Shown here: one piece after another, positions 38,020 through 47,093 of the stretch
How the letters are laid out: the number at the start of each line of letters is the position of its first letter
Position numbering within the stretch: position 1 is the first letter of the stretch
Source: Planctomycetota bacterium
GTDB lineage: Bacteria; Planctomycetota; Phycisphaerae; Phycisphaerales; Phycisphaeraceae
Direction: 5' to 3'
Assembly (NCBI GenBank): GCA_026386955.1
Contig: JAPLMQ010000103.1
Coordinates: 1-60,228 of the forward strand
Length of the DNA stretch: 60,228 nucleotides
Notes under the pieces: model-generated
What the model was told of the DNA's origin: nothing
Seen by the model: only the letters and a program-made list of their open reading frames with translations
Database searches by the model: none
Position numbers and translations under genes: made by a program

Positions 38020-39006
38020 GTGCGTGCCCTGATCTTCGACGGCCAACAGCCCAAGGCGGTGACCAACCACCCCGAGCCCAAGCCCGCCGCGGGCGAGGCG
38101 CGGATCAGGCCGCTGCGCATGGGCGTCTGCGCCACCGACGTGGAGCTCTGCAAGGGCTACATGGGCTTCCGCGGCGTGCTGGGGCACGAGTTCGTCGGCG
38201 TGGTCGAGGAGGTCGCCGGGCGCGACACGCGCAAGTGGGTGGGCAAGCGCGTGGTGGGCACGATCAACTGCGTCTGCGGCAAGTGCGACATGTGCAAGGC
38301 CGGGCTGCGCGAGCACTGCCGCGACCGCACCGTGCTGGGCATCGCCGGGCGCGACGGCTGCTTCGCGCAGTCGTTCACGCTGCCCACGCAGAACCTCATC
38401 GCGGTGCCCGACGAGATCGACGACGACCGCGCGGTCTTCACCGAGCCGCTCGCCGCCGCCTGCCAGATCCTCCGCCAGCTCACCATCGAGGGCAGGCCGT
38501 TCATCACCGTGCTGGGCGACGGCCGGCTGGGGCTGCTCTGCGCCCAGGTCATGAGCCAGCTCAACGCGACGGTTCGGCTCGTGGGCAAGCACCCCGAGAA
38601 GCTCGCGCTGTGCGAGAAATGGGGCGTGAAGCACCGCCTGCTCGACGACGTGGGCCTCCGCGGCGACCAAGACATCGTGGTCGACTGCACCGGCTCGGCC
38701 AACGGGCTGTCGACGGCGATGAGGATGGTCCGCCCGCGCGGGAAGATCGTGCTCAAGACGACCGTCGCCCCCGGACAGCCCGGGCAACCGGGGGCGGGCA
38801 TCGACCTCTCGCCGCTGGTGATCAACGAGATCCAGGTGATCGGCAGCCGCTGCGGGCCGTTCCCCGAGGCGTTGGCGTTGCTGGGCTCGGGCAAGGTCGA
38901 CGTGCTGAGCCTGATCAGCCGGCGGATGAAGCTGGCGGACGGAGTGGAGGCGATCAAGGCCTCGGGGCGCGGGGGCTCGACGATCAAGGTGCTGCTGGAG
39001 CCGTGA
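38020..39006 (+). CDS. Zinc-dependent medium-chain alcohol dehydrogenase
   Basis: About 328 residues of the MDR family. Catalytic zinc ligands appear as GVCATD (Cys) and GHEFVGVVEE (His-Glu). The structural zinc loop has four cysteines, CxCGKCDMCxxGLREHC. The Rossmann part starts at VLGDGRLGLLCAQV. Glucose/sorbitol dehydrogenase-like proteins are the nearest relatives; the substrate is unknown. AGGAG (38009-38013) directly abuts ATG 38014, whereas GTG 38020 lies 6 nt from it. GTG is therefore the likelier start, two codons in. Confidence 0.85.
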   Translation: MRALIFDGQQPKAVTNHPEPKPAAGEARIRPLRMGVCATDVELCKGYMGFRGVLGHEFVGVVEEVAGRDTRKWVGKRVVGTINCVCGKCDMCKAGLREHCRDRTVLGIAGRDGCFAQSFTLPTQNLIAVPDEIDDDRAVFTEPLAAACQILRQLTIEGRPFITVLGDGRLGLLCAQVMSQLNATVRLVGKHPEKLALCEKWGVKHRLLDDVGLRGDQDIVVDCTGSANGLSTAMRMVRPRGKIVLKTTVAPGQPGQPGAGIDLSPLVINEIQVIGSRCGPFPEALALLGSGKVDVLSLISRRMKLADGVEAIKASGRGGSTIKVLLEP

Positions 39007-39027
39007 CGCGGCTCAGCGCGGATAGGC

Positions 39028-39981
39028 TCAGCGTGGCGCGGCGGCGGGAGCGGCAGGCGCGGGGCCGGGCGCGGCCTCCGGCGCCGGCAAAGGCGGAACG
39101 GTCGGTGCGACGACGGACGGGGCCGGGGGCGGATTCTGCGGCGGCGTCGCCTCCACCTCCGCGTTGATCTTGCCCGAGAGGATCAAGCCCATCACCACCA
39201 TCGCCAGCGCGACACGGTAGTAGCCGAAGACCGCCATGCCGTGCTTGTTGAGATAGCCGATCATCCATTTCACCGCGACGGCCGCCGAGACGCCCGCGGC
39301 GACGACGCCGATGAGCATCGCCGACAGGCCCAATTCCGACGTCATCTCGTGGCGGTACTTGAGCACCTCGTGGGCCGTCGCCGCGAGCAGCGTGAGCACG
39401 CCGAGCAGGAAGCTGTACTCGATCGCCGCTGACAGGCTCAGCCCGACGAGGAGCCCGCCGGCGATGACCACCAGGCTCCGGCTGGTGCCGGGCCACATGC
39501 CCATGCACTGGATGAGCCCGATGAGGGCCGCGCTCTTCCACGTCAGATCGTCGAGGGAGAGCTTGGGGCGCTCGTCCTTGCGCGGGTACCACGTCAAGGC
39601 GAGGATGACTGCCCCGCCGACGAACCAGGCGAAGTCGGTCGGCCAGAGGCTCTTGAGCAGGTGCTGCTTGATCGTCTTCTCGAGCAGGAGCGCCACGACG
39701 GCCGTGGGGATGAACCCCGCGACCACGTTGATGCTCAGCTTCAGCCCCTGGGGGTCCTTGCCCAGCAGGCCCCGGCCCATCTGCTTGACCCGCGCGAGGT
39801 AGAGCCCCAGCACGGCGATGATGGCCCCGCCCTGGATGGCGATGGTGTAGGCGCCGTGGGCCGCGTCGGCCGACATGCCCATCAGCTTCTGCGTGACGAT
39901 CAAGTGGCCTGTGGAGCTGACCGGGAGGAACTCGGTCACGCCCTCGACGATGCCCAGAATCAAGGCCTGCCACCACTCCAT
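39028..39981 (-). CDS. uppP: Undecaprenyl-diphosphatase
   Basis: A 317-residue multipass protein of the BacA/UppP family that recycles the cell-wall lipid carrier. The two signature regions are present: GIVEGVTEFLPVSSTGHLI near the N-terminus and GMWPGTSRSLVVIAGGLLVG in the middle. The last 45 or so residues are a Pro/Ala tail absent from typical UppP. GAGGAG 7 nt upstream supports ATG 39981. Confidence 0.95.
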   Translation of the reverse strand: MEWWQALILGIVEGVTEFLPVSSTGHLIVTQKLMGMSADAAHGAYTIAIQGGAIIAVLGLYLARVKQMGRGLLGKDPQGLKLSINVVAGFIPTAVVALLLEKTIKQHLLKSLWPTDFAWFVGGAVILALTWYPRKDERPKLSLDDLTWKSAALIGLIQCMGMWPGTSRSLVVIAGGLLVGLSLSAAIEYSFLLGVLTLLAATAHEVLKYRHEMTSELGLSAMLIGVVAAGVSAAVAVKWMIGYLNKHGMAVFGYYRVALAMVVMGLILSGKINAEVEATPPQNPPPAPSVVAPTVPPLPAPEAAPGPAPAAPAAAPR

Positions 39982-40142
39982 GTCGACTCCTCGAAGAAAA
40001 CGCGGAACACAAGCACCCTAACAGATCGGTCCGCGCGAGGGGACGGCCTTAAGGTTCGGACGGAACCCCGCAATCATGACGCTCCTCGTAAACTGTGCGG
40101 CACAGGACTGACCCGTTTAAGCACCCGCCACGGAAGCCTCTC

Positions 40143-41855
40143 TTGACCGCTGGTCCGACCGAGCCTGTTCCCGCCCCGACTTCGCCCGACGCGGCCCCGC
40201 CGCGCGTCGGCGTGGCCCTGATGGCCATCGTGACGCTCGCAATCGCCCTGCGCCTGCTCCACCTCTGGCTGCTCCGCGGCTCGGCCCTGACCGACCTGCT
40301 CATGGGCGACGCGCAGGCCTACGACGAATGGGCCCGCCGGATCGCCTCGGGGCAATGGCTGGGCACGGAGGTCTTCTACCAGTCGCCGCTCTATCCGTAC
40401 GCGATGGCGCTGGTCTACGCCGCGTTCGGCCCGCAGGCCTGGGCCGTGCGCCTGACGCAGGTCGTGCTCGGCGGGCTCTCCTGCCTGCTGCTCGCCAAGG
40501 CGGGCGAGTCGCTGATCAGCCGCCGCGCGGGGCTCATCGCCGCCCTTCTGCTGGCGATCCACCCCACGGCCATCTTCTTCGACGGGCTGATCCAGAAATC
40601 CTCGCTCGACCTCTTCCTGCTCTGCCTGACGCTCTGCGCCTTGGGATGCACCCACCGCCGCCCAACAACGGCGAATGTCATGCTCACCGGGCTAGCCACA
40701 GGGGCGCTGATACTCAACCGTGAGAACGCCGCGGTGCTGCTCGTGCCGATCATGCTTTGGCTCACGCTGACCTGCCACCCGCGAACCCCCCGGAAAGCCT
40801 GGCCGATCGCGCGGACACTGCTGGCGCTGCTCCTAGGCGTGGCGACGATCCTCGGGCCCGTCGCGACTCGGAACAAGATCGTCGGCGGCGAGTTCCACAT
40901 CACGACCTCGCAGTTCGGGCCGAACTTCTACATCGGCAACCGCCCCGGCGCGGACGGGCTGTACGCGCAGCTCAAGTGGGGCCGGGCCGACGCGCGCTAC
41001 GAGCGGCAGGACGCGACCGATCTCGCCGAGGCGGAGACGGGACGGAAGCTCTCACCGGCTGAGGTCTCGGCCCACTGGCGCGACAAGGCGCTCGCGGGCA
41101 TCCGAGCCGACCCCGGCGCATGGCTGCGCGTGCTGTGGCGGAAGTGGCTGCTCGCGTGGAACGCGGTCGAGATCGCCGACACGGAGGACCAGTACACCTG
41201 GGCCGAGGAATCATGGCTGCTGCGCCGGCTGGCGTGGCTGCACATGGGCGTGGTCGTGCCGTTGGCCGCGGCGGGCCTTTGCCTCGCGTGGCGGCTGCCG
41301 GGCGTGCGGCTCGTGGCGGCGCTGCTCCTCACTTACGCGCTGGGCGTCGTGGCGTTCTACGTCTTTGCCCGCTACCGCTACCCCCTGCTGCCGATGCTCC
41401 TGCTCCTGGCCGGCGCGGCCGTGGCGGCGCCGTGGCCCGCGCTCCTGCGCGAGCGGCGCTTCGCCACGATCGGCGCGGCGGCTGTCACCGCGGCCCTCGC
41501 GGCCGTGATGGCGAACCGCCCGCTGCTCTCGGTCAACAACATGCTCGCGACGACGCACCTGAACCTCGGGGCCCACCTCGCCGAGGCGGGACGGTTCGAC
41601 GAGGCGGAGCACCACCTGCGCGAGGCCCAGCGGTTCAAGCCGCGGTTCGTCGAGGCCTATTTCAACCTGGGGCTGATGCAGTTGGCGCAGCGGCAATGGG
41701 ACCAGGCGGCCGACAGCTTCACGCAGGCGCTGCGGCTGTCGCCGGGCTCGCCCGAGGCGAGCCGAGGGCTGCGTGACGCGATCATCGGGATGAGGCAGGA
41801 ACGGGAGAAGAAGAGGCCGTCGACCATGCCGGCTGCGACGGAGCCGGCGCGGTGA
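40143..41855 (+). CDS. GT39-like membrane glycosyltransferase with C-terminal TPRs
   Basis: About 570 residues. Roughly ten hydrophobic helices follow the N-terminal loop DLLMGDAQAYDEWARRIASG and YQSPLYPYAMALVY, the acidic-loop pattern of GT39/PMT-type enzymes. The last 100 residues are two or three TPRs (HLNLGAHLAEAGRFDEAEHH, AYFNLGLMQLAQRQWDQAADSF) predicted outside the membrane. The start is uncertain. TAAACT at 40089-40094 sits directly before the GTG at 40095, which leaves no room for that codon in the mRNA. TTG 40143 has GGAAG 6 nt upstream and is used here. Confidence 0.75.
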   Translation: MTAGPTEPVPAPTSPDAAPPRVGVALMAIVTLAIALRLLHLWLLRGSALTDLLMGDAQAYDEWARRIASGQWLGTEVFYQSPLYPYAMALVYAAFGPQAWAVRLTQVVLGGLSCLLLAKAGESLISRRAGLIAALLLAIHPTAIFFDGLIQKSSLDLFLLCLTLCALGCTHRRPTTANVMLTGLATGALILNRENAAVLLVPIMLWLTLTCHPRTPRKAWPIARTLLALLLGVATILGPVATRNKIVGGEFHITTSQFGPNFYIGNRPGADGLYAQLKWGRADARYERQDATDLAEAETGRKLSPAEVSAHWRDKALAGIRADPGAWLRVLWRKWLLAWNAVEIADTEDQYTWAEESWLLRRLAWLHMGVVVPLAAAGLCLAWRLPGVRLVAALLLTYALGVVAFYVFARYRYPLLPMLLLLAGAAVAAPWPALLRERRFATIGAAAVTAALAAVMANRPLLSVNNMLATTHLNLGAHLAEAGRFDEAEHHLREAQRFKPRFVEAYFNLGLMQLAQRQWDQAADSFTQALRLSPGSPEASRGLRDAIIGMRQEREKKRPSTMPAATEPAR

Positions 41856-41891
41856 GGGGCGACACACCGTCGTTTTGTCGGCCGGACGCCC

Positions 41892-42671
41892 TCACTCCGC
41901 CACGTGCTCCGTCCACCTCGCCAGGCGCGAGCGCAGCGTCAGGTCATAGTGCAGCGGCGTGACGGTGATGAAGCGCTGGAACAGCGCCTCGACGTCCGAC
42001 TCCGGCGGGGTGTAGTGAAACTCCAGGTGTCCCGCGGCGGTGTAGTGCGGCCCCCCCTCCGTCTCCTCGTCGCATTGGTAGCGGTCGACGATCGGGCTGA
42101 TCGAGATCGGCACGACCTTCATCGGCCCGGGCTCGACCCCGCGGTCGAGGATCGGGATGTTGACGTTGAGGACCGTATGCTTCTCGAGCGGGCCGGCCAT
42201 CAGCCGCTTGAGCACCGCGCGGGCGTGGCGGGAGGCGGCGTCCCAGCGGGTGAGCGAGGAATCGCCCAGGTGCAGGCTCATCGCGATCGAGGGAACGCCA
42301 AGGAACCCCGCCTCCATCGCGGCGGCGACCGTTCCGGAATAGATCACGTTGATGCCAATGTTCGCCCCGGCGTTGATGCCGCTCACCACCAAGTCGATCG
42401 GCGCGGGCACCAAGTGGGCGATGGCGAGCTTGACGCAGTCGGCCGGCCGTCCGGCGACGGAGGTGCCCTCGAAGGCGGGCCCGGCAGGCGAAGCCGGGAC
42501 GCTCACGCGGCGGACGGCCATGGGCGTGCCGAAGGTGACGCCGTGGCTCATCGCCGACTGGACCGTCGCGGGGGCGACGACGTGGATCTCGCCCATGCCT
42601 TCGACGGCGTGGCGGAGGGCTTGCAGGCCGGGGGCGGAGATGCCGTCGTCGTTGGTGAGCAGGATGCGCAT
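41892..42671 (-). CDS. surE: 5'/3'-nucleotidase SurE
   Basis: A 259-residue survival-protein phosphatase acting on nucleoside monophosphates. Metal-binding LLTNDDG lies at the N-terminus. SGINAGANIGINVIYSGTVAAAMEA is the family signature, and APATVQSAMSHGVTF completes the active site. ATG 42671 is set by the conserved MRILLTNDDG and by a TACAAT box 6 nt upstream. Confidence 0.95.
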   Translation of the reverse strand: MRILLTNDDGISAPGLQALRHAVEGMGEIHVVAPATVQSAMSHGVTFGTPMAVRRVSVPASPAGPAFEGTSVAGRPADCVKLAIAHLVPAPIDLVVSGINAGANIGINVIYSGTVAAAMEAGFLGVPSIAMSLHLGDSSLTRWDAASRHARAVLKRLMAGPLEKHTVLNVNIPILDRGVEPGPMKVVPISISPIVDRYQCDEETEGGPHYTAAGHLEFHYTPPESDVEALFQRFITVTPLHYDLTLRSRLARWTEHVAE

Positions 42672-42677
42672 GGGCGG

Positions 42678-42683
42678 ATTGTA
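42678..42683 (-). promoter_or_regulatory. -10 box of surE (leaderless spacing)
   Basis: TACAAT on the minus strand ends 6 nt before the surE ATG, as at pyrD. The site is about 50 nt downstream of the r-protein terminator, so surE has its own promoter. Confidence 0.5.
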
Positions 42684-42735
42684 ATGGGGAGAGGGGATCA
42701 AGGATGAAAACCGGCGAGTCGCGCAAGTCCACGCG

Positions 42736-42767
42736 AAAAAAAATACAACCGGCCTCGTGGCCGGTTG
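42736..42767 (-). terminator. Intrinsic terminator of the ribosomal protein cluster
   Basis: On the minus strand a perfect 9-bp stem CAACCGGCC-acga-GGCCGGTTG is followed by TA and eight T residues. It lies about 50 nt after the rplQ stop. It is the clearest canonical terminator in the window. Confidence 0.95.
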
Positions 42768-42817
42768 CAATGGACGATTGGATGTTCTGCGGCGGTCAGA
42801 AGGCCGACCCGGGTGGG

Positions 42818-43363
42818 TCAGGCCTTGGGGGCTTCGGCCTTCTCGGCCTTGGCCTTGCGGACCTCGGCGGCGAACTCCATGCGGCCGTCGGCCTTCTCGC
42901 GGCGGCGGGAATTCTGCGGCTTCGGCCGCTTGCCCTCGTCGCCGACGAGCTGGAGGACGCAGAGGTCCGTGCCGTCGCCGATGCGGTGGCGGGCCAGCTT
43001 GACGATCCGGGTGTAGCCGCCGGCGCGGTCGGCGTACTTGGGCGCGATCTCGTCGAAGAGCTTCTTGACGATGCGCGGGCCGCCCACCAGCTCGCCGTAC
43101 TTGTTGCGCTGGGCGGTGTCGTCCTTGTCGTTCTTGACGATGATGCGGTCCTGCAACTCGGCGATGACCCGCCGCCGGGCCGACAGGTCATTCTGCCGGG
43201 CGGTGGTGATCAGCTTCTCGACGAACGGCTGGACGCTCTTGGCCTTGGGGATGGTCGTGGTGATCTGCCCGTGGGTGAACAGGGCGACCGCCAGGTTCCG
43301 ACGCAGGGCGCGACGGTCCTCGGCGTCCCGACCGAGCTTGTAACCCGACATGCGATGTCTCAT
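42818..43363 (-). CDS. rplQ: 50S ribosomal protein L17
   Basis: This 181-residue protein starts MRHRMSGYKLGRDAEDRRAL and shows LFTHGQITTTIPKAKSVQPFVEKLIT and PRIVKKLFDEIAP, typical of L17. A charged Lys/Ala-rich tail of about 45 residues extends beyond the usual length. GGAG lies about 9 nt before ATG 43363. It is the last gene of the cluster; the terminator follows. Confidence 0.97.
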   Translation of the reverse strand: MRHRMSGYKLGRDAEDRRALRRNLAVALFTHGQITTTIPKAKSVQPFVEKLITTARQNDLSARRRVIAELQDRIIVKNDKDDTAQRNKYGELVGGPRIVKKLFDEIAPKYADRAGGYTRIVKLARHRIGDGTDLCVLQLVGDEGKRPKPQNSRRREKADGRMEFAAEVRKAKAEKAEAPKA

Positions 43364-43440
43364 GACTTCTGCTCCGAGGCACGCGGCCGATCGCCGGCGG
43401 GCCATAAACGCTTCGTGGCTTCCTCAAACCCGCACGCCAC

Positions 43441-44469
43441 TCAGGGCGTCGCGGTCGGCGACGACTGCTGCAGCCGCGCCTTGAGCTCCTCGGGCAGTTG
43501 CATGCCCATCGACAGGTTCAGGTCCGCCAGCTTGCGCTTCACCTCGCGGAGCGAGGTCTTGCCGAACGACCGGACCTTGAGCAGGTCGGCTTCGGTGTGC
43601 TGGACCAAGTCGGCGACCGAGGTCAGCTTGGCGGACTCCAGGCAGTTGCTGGCGCGAACCGAGAGGTCCAACTCGCTCACCGGCATCGCCAGCTTGCGGA
43701 TCAGATCCTCGTCCAAGCGGGCGGCCGCGGCGGCCTGCTCGCTGGCGGTGGCGCTGCCCAGTTCGAAGTACTGCACGAACGGGTTGAGGTGCTTGCGCAG
43801 GATCTTCGCGGCCTCGACGATCGCCATCTCGGGCGTGATCGTGCCGTTGGTCCACACCTCGAGGTTCAGCTTGTCGTAGTTGGTCTTCTGACCGACGCGC
43901 GTGTCCTCGACGCTGTAGCGCACGCGGGTGATGGGCGAGAAGTTCGCGTCGACCGGGATGATCCCGATCTCCTGGTCCTCCGACGAGACGTAGTGCTCGC
44001 CGGCCGGGACGTAGCCACGCCCCTTCTTGACCGTGAACTCCATGTCGAAGTCGATCTGCTTGGTCAGGGTGCAGAGCACCAGGTCCTTGTTGTGGATGAT
44101 GATCGACGAGTCGGCCTCGATCAGCTCGCAGGTGACCTCGCCCGGGCCCTCGGCGGGAAGGCGCATCGAGCGGGTTTCGTCGCCCTCGAGCGAGACGACC
44201 ATGTTCTTGACGTTCAGGATGATGTCGGTGACATCCTCCATCACGCCTTCGAGGCTGGTGAACTCGTGCTGGGCGCCCTTGATCTTGACGGCGGTGACGG
44301 AAGCGCCCTCGAGGCTGTTGAGCAGGATACGGCGGAGGCTGTTGCCGATCGTCGTGCCGAAGCCGCGCTCGAAGGGCTCGATGACGAACTTGCCGTAGGT
44401 CTTGGTGTTGAGCTTGTTGTCGGGAACGACCCGCGAAGGCAGTTCCAGACCTCTCCATCGCATCCGCAT
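43441..44469 (-). CDS. rpoA: RNA polymerase alpha subunit
   Basis: A 342-residue subunit. The N-terminal dimerisation domain has FVIEPFERGFGTTIGNSLRRILLNSL, and the C-terminal domain, which contacts DNA and regulators, has LDLSVRASNCLESAKLTSVADLVQ. GGAG 7 nt before ATG 44469 fixes the start. The 194-nt spacer to rpsK contains no rpsD, which is usually found there. Confidence 0.98.
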   Translation of the reverse strand: MRMRWRGLELPSRVVPDNKLNTKTYGKFVIEPFERGFGTTIGNSLRRILLNSLEGASVTAVKIKGAQHEFTSLEGVMEDVTDIILNVKNMVVSLEGDETRSMRLPAEGPGEVTCELIEADSSIIIHNKDLVLCTLTKQIDFDMEFTVKKGRGYVPAGEHYVSSEDQEIGIIPVDANFSPITRVRYSVEDTRVGQKTNYDKLNLEVWTNGTITPEMAIVEAAKILRKHLNPFVQYFELGSATASEQAAAAARLDEDLIRKLAMPVSELDLSVRASNCLESAKLTSVADLVQHTEADLLKVRSFGKTSLREVKRKLADLNLSMGMQLPEELKARLQQSSPTATP

Positions 44470-44663
44470 GACGGATCTCCAGGTTCAGCAGGATTCAGGG
44501 CATACGGGGCCGGGGATTCACGGGCTGCGACGCGCTGCTGAGGGCCGCGCCGAGTCTTCTGCTCCCACGACCCCGGAAAGGGACGCGGTTGGAAACGGCC
44601 CCGGCTTCCACGGGCCGCGCTTGGGCGACCGGGGGACGCGGGGCGAAAGCGCCGGGCCGGAAA

Positions 44664-45041
44664 TCAGACGCGGCGGCGCTTGGGCGGACGGCAGCCGTTG
44701 TGGGGGATCGCGGTGTGGTCCTCGATCGCCGAGATCTTCAGGCCCGAGGCCTGCAGGGCGGTGACGGCCGACTCGCGGCCGGCGCCGGCGCCCTTGATGC
44801 GGACCTCGATCTCCTGCATGCCGAACTTCTTGGCCTTGGAGGCCGACTCCTCGGCGGCGCGGGTGGCGGCGAAGGGCGTGCTCTTGCGCGAGCCCTTGAA
44901 GCCGACGGTCCCCGCCGAGTCCCAACAAAGGGTCTCGCCGTTGATGTCGGTGATGGTCACCTGCGTGTTGTTGAACGAGGCCTTGATGTGGGCGATCCCA
45001 CGCGAGACGCTCTTACGCTGCTTTTTCTGCTTCTTGGCCAT
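44664..45041 (-). CDS. rpsK: 30S ribosomal protein S11
   Basis: A 125-residue platform protein of the small subunit. [30 protein letters not shown] and [14 protein letters not shown] match the family closely. GAGGAG precedes ATG 45041 at about 4 nt. Confidence 0.98.
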   Translation of the reverse strand: MAKKQKKQRKSVSRGIAHIKASFNNTQVTITDINGETLCWDSAGTVGFKGSRKSTPFAATRAAEESASKAKKFGMQEIEVRIKGAGAGRESAVTALQASGLKISAIEDHTAIPHNGCRPPKRRRV

Positions 45042-45218
45042 GATGCTCCTCGAAGTTGCAGGCGCTTCCACATGGGAAGCTCACTTCGGTTTTGTCTGCT
45101 GCGCGAGGCCACGGAGGCCTGGCGCGGAAAGTCACGATGGAAAGGCCTTGGAGTCCCCGCAGGCCGGCCCCACCCATGCTTGAGGTGGGCTTTGGCCCTG
45201 CATGAGCCGCCGCGAGCC

Positions 45219-45602
45219 TTACTTGAGGGCCTTGACGCCCTTCTTCCCGGCGACCGTCTTGCGCTTGCCCTTGCGGGTGCGCGAGTTGGTGCGGGTGCGC
45301 TGGCCGCGGACGGGCAGGCCCCGGCGGTGGCGGTCGCCGCGGTAGCAGCGGATGTCGCGCAGGCGGGCGATGTTCTGCGAGATCGCCCGGCGGAGGGTGC
45401 CCTCCACCAGGTAGGTGTTGTCGATGAGGGTCGCGATCTGCGCGAGCTGGTCTTCGGTCAGCTTGTTCGCGCGGATCTGCCCGTCGATCCCGGCTTCCTT
45501 GAGGACCAGCTCCGCGTTCGCGGGGCCGATGCCGTAGATGTAGCGGAGGGCGATGCGGATGGGCTTGCCATCGGGGATGTCGACGCCGGCGATACGAGGC
45601 AT
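45219..45602 (-). CDS. rpsM: 30S ribosomal protein S13
   Basis: A 127-residue head protein of the small subunit. PRIAGVDIPDGKPIRIALRY, IYGIG and RGLPVRGQRTRTNSRTRKG are family hallmarks. AGGAG precedes ATG 45602. Confidence 0.98.
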   Translation of the reverse strand: MPRIAGVDIPDGKPIRIALRYIYGIGPANAELVLKEAGIDGQIRANKLTEDQLAQIATLIDNTYLVEGTLRRAISQNIARLRDIRCYRGDRHRRGLPVRGQRTRTNSRTRKGKRKTVAGKKGVKALK

Positions 45603-45654
45603 GGGGAGCTCCTGGCGGGGTGTCCTCGGCCAATCGAGGCCGAAGGACGGGCGA

Positions 45655-45768
45655 TCAGCCTTGCCGCTGCTTGTGCTTGGGGTTGGTGCAGATCACGCGG
45701 ACGACGCCTTTGCGGCGGATGATCTTGCAGTGTTCACAGATGCGACGGATGCTTGAACGAACCTTCAT
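45655..45768 (-). CDS. rpmJ: 50S ribosomal protein L36
   Basis: A 37-residue zinc ribbon beginning [20 protein letters not shown]. Four metal ligands (C11, C14, C27 and H32) are all present, so this is the zinc-binding form. It lies between infA and rpsM as usual. Confidence 0.97.
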   Translation of the reverse strand: MKVRSSIRRICEHCKIIRRKGVVRVICTNPKHKQRQG

Positions 45769-45894
45769 GGTCGGACCTTTGCTCGTTGAACTGCTCGGTG
45801 AACGTATTCGTTTTCAGTGTTCGTCAATGAGGACGTACGTGTCGGGCTTCTTCAAGGAAGTGGGCCAGCCCTTGGAGGCCGCCCCGTTTGGGAC

Positions 45895-46113
45895 TCAGTG
45901 TCGATACGTGATCCGGCCCTTGGTCAGGTCGTAGAGGCTGATGTCGACGGTGACCTTGTCGCCGGGGAGGATTCGGATGTAGTTCATCCGCATCTTGCCG
46001 GAGATGTGGGCGCAGATCTCGCGCTTGTTCTCGATGAGCCGCACGCGGAACATCGCGTTGGGCAGGGCGTCGATGACCTCGCCCTCGACCTGGATCTTTT
46101 CTTCCTTAGCCAT
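45895..46113 (-). CDS. infA: Translation initiation factor IF-1
   Basis: A 72-residue OB-fold protein starting [40 protein letters not shown] and [20 protein letters not shown] are diagnostic. It helps place initiator tRNA on the 30S subunit. GAGGAA lies about 9 nt upstream of ATG 46113. Confidence 0.98.
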   Translation of the reverse strand: MAKEEKIQVEGEVIDALPNAMFRVRLIENKREICAHISGKMRMNYIRILPGDKVTVDISLYDLTKGRITYRH

Positions 46114-46170
46114 ACACGCCTGTTCCTCGTCCGTCGGATCGCCCGGGCGGCCACGCACCGCCCCTGCCAC

Positions 46171-46950
46171 TCAGCGTCCGTCGGTGAGCACCTCAGCGCC
46201 CGTGTCGGTCACGGCGATGGTGTGCTCGTAATGGGCCGAAGGCTGCCGGTCCACCGTCAGGACCGTCCAGCCGTCCGCCAGCGTGATCACGTCGGCCGAG
46301 CCCAGATTCAGCATTGGCTCGACCGCCAGGACCACGCCCTCTCGAAGCTCGATGTCGTGCCGGAGCAGTTCCCGGCCGACGAAATTGGGGACTTTGGGGT
46401 CCTCGTGCATCTGCTGACCGATGCCGTGACCGACAAAATCCCGCACAACGCTCATACCAGCCTGTTCCGCATAGGTCTGCATCAGTCGGGCGACCTGGCT
46501 CCAACGCCGGCCGGGACGGATGTTCGCGACGGCCAGTTCGAGCACATGCTCGGTGACCTCGCACAGCTTGCGGACCTCAGGCCGGACATTTCCGACCATC
46601 ACCGTCGTCGCCGAGTCCCCACACCAGCCGTCGAGCTGCACGCCGCAGTCGATCCCGACGATGTCCCCGTCCTTGACCACCAAGTCGCCGGCGATCCCGT
46701 GGACGACCACCTCATTGACGCTGATGCAAAGGTTCGACGGGAACCCTTCACCGGGCCGATAGGTGGGGTAGTTCTTGAACAACCCTCTCGCGCCGCGGGA
46801 GGTGAAGAGGCGGTAGGCCTCCTCGTCGATCTCCCGCGTGGTCACCCCGGGTTTGCACATCCCGCGGCAGTGCTGAAGGACCTCATGGACGATCCGACCC
46901 GCCGCTCGCATCTTCTCGATGTCTTGCCTGGTCTTAAGCCGGATGGCCAT
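46171..46950 (-). CDS. map: Methionine aminopeptidase, type I
   Basis: This 259-residue metalloenzyme removes initiator Met. The metal ligands are in place: GIDCGVQLDGWCGDSA (two Asp), FVGHGIGQQMHEDP (His), AVEPMLNLG (Glu) and HYEHTIAVTDTG (Glu), with VVVHGI supplying the substrate His. The start at ATG 46950 gives MAIRLKTRQDIEKMRAAG. It follows secY with no adenylate kinase gene between. Confidence 0.97.
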   Translation of the reverse strand: MAIRLKTRQDIEKMRAAGRIVHEVLQHCRGMCKPGVTTREIDEEAYRLFTSRGARGLFKNYPTYRPGEGFPSNLCISVNEVVVHGIAGDLVVKDGDIVGIDCGVQLDGWCGDSATTVMVGNVRPEVRKLCEVTEHVLELAVANIRPGRRWSQVARLMQTYAEQAGMSVVRDFVGHGIGQQMHEDPKVPNFVGRELLRHDIELREGVVLAVEPMLNLGSADVITLADGWTVLTVDRQPSAHYEHTIAVTDTGAEVLTDGR

Positions 46951-47093
46951 CCTTAGTCCGCCTGCCCCGCCTCTGGAGCAGGAACCCCTCATTGTATCGA
47001 TGACCGAACTCTTTGCCAAGCGGGGCTGAAATCCGCCCCGCCGCCTCCACTCGGGACACGCGCCCGGGCAGACTCCCTCTTTTACTCATGTCC

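Noticed and set aside
40095..40142. GTG 40095 as the start of the GT39/TPR protein.
   Set aside because: A TAAACT -10-like box lies immediately before it, so the mRNA would begin downstream. TTG 40143 has a better-placed GGAAG. The evidence is moderate, not decisive.
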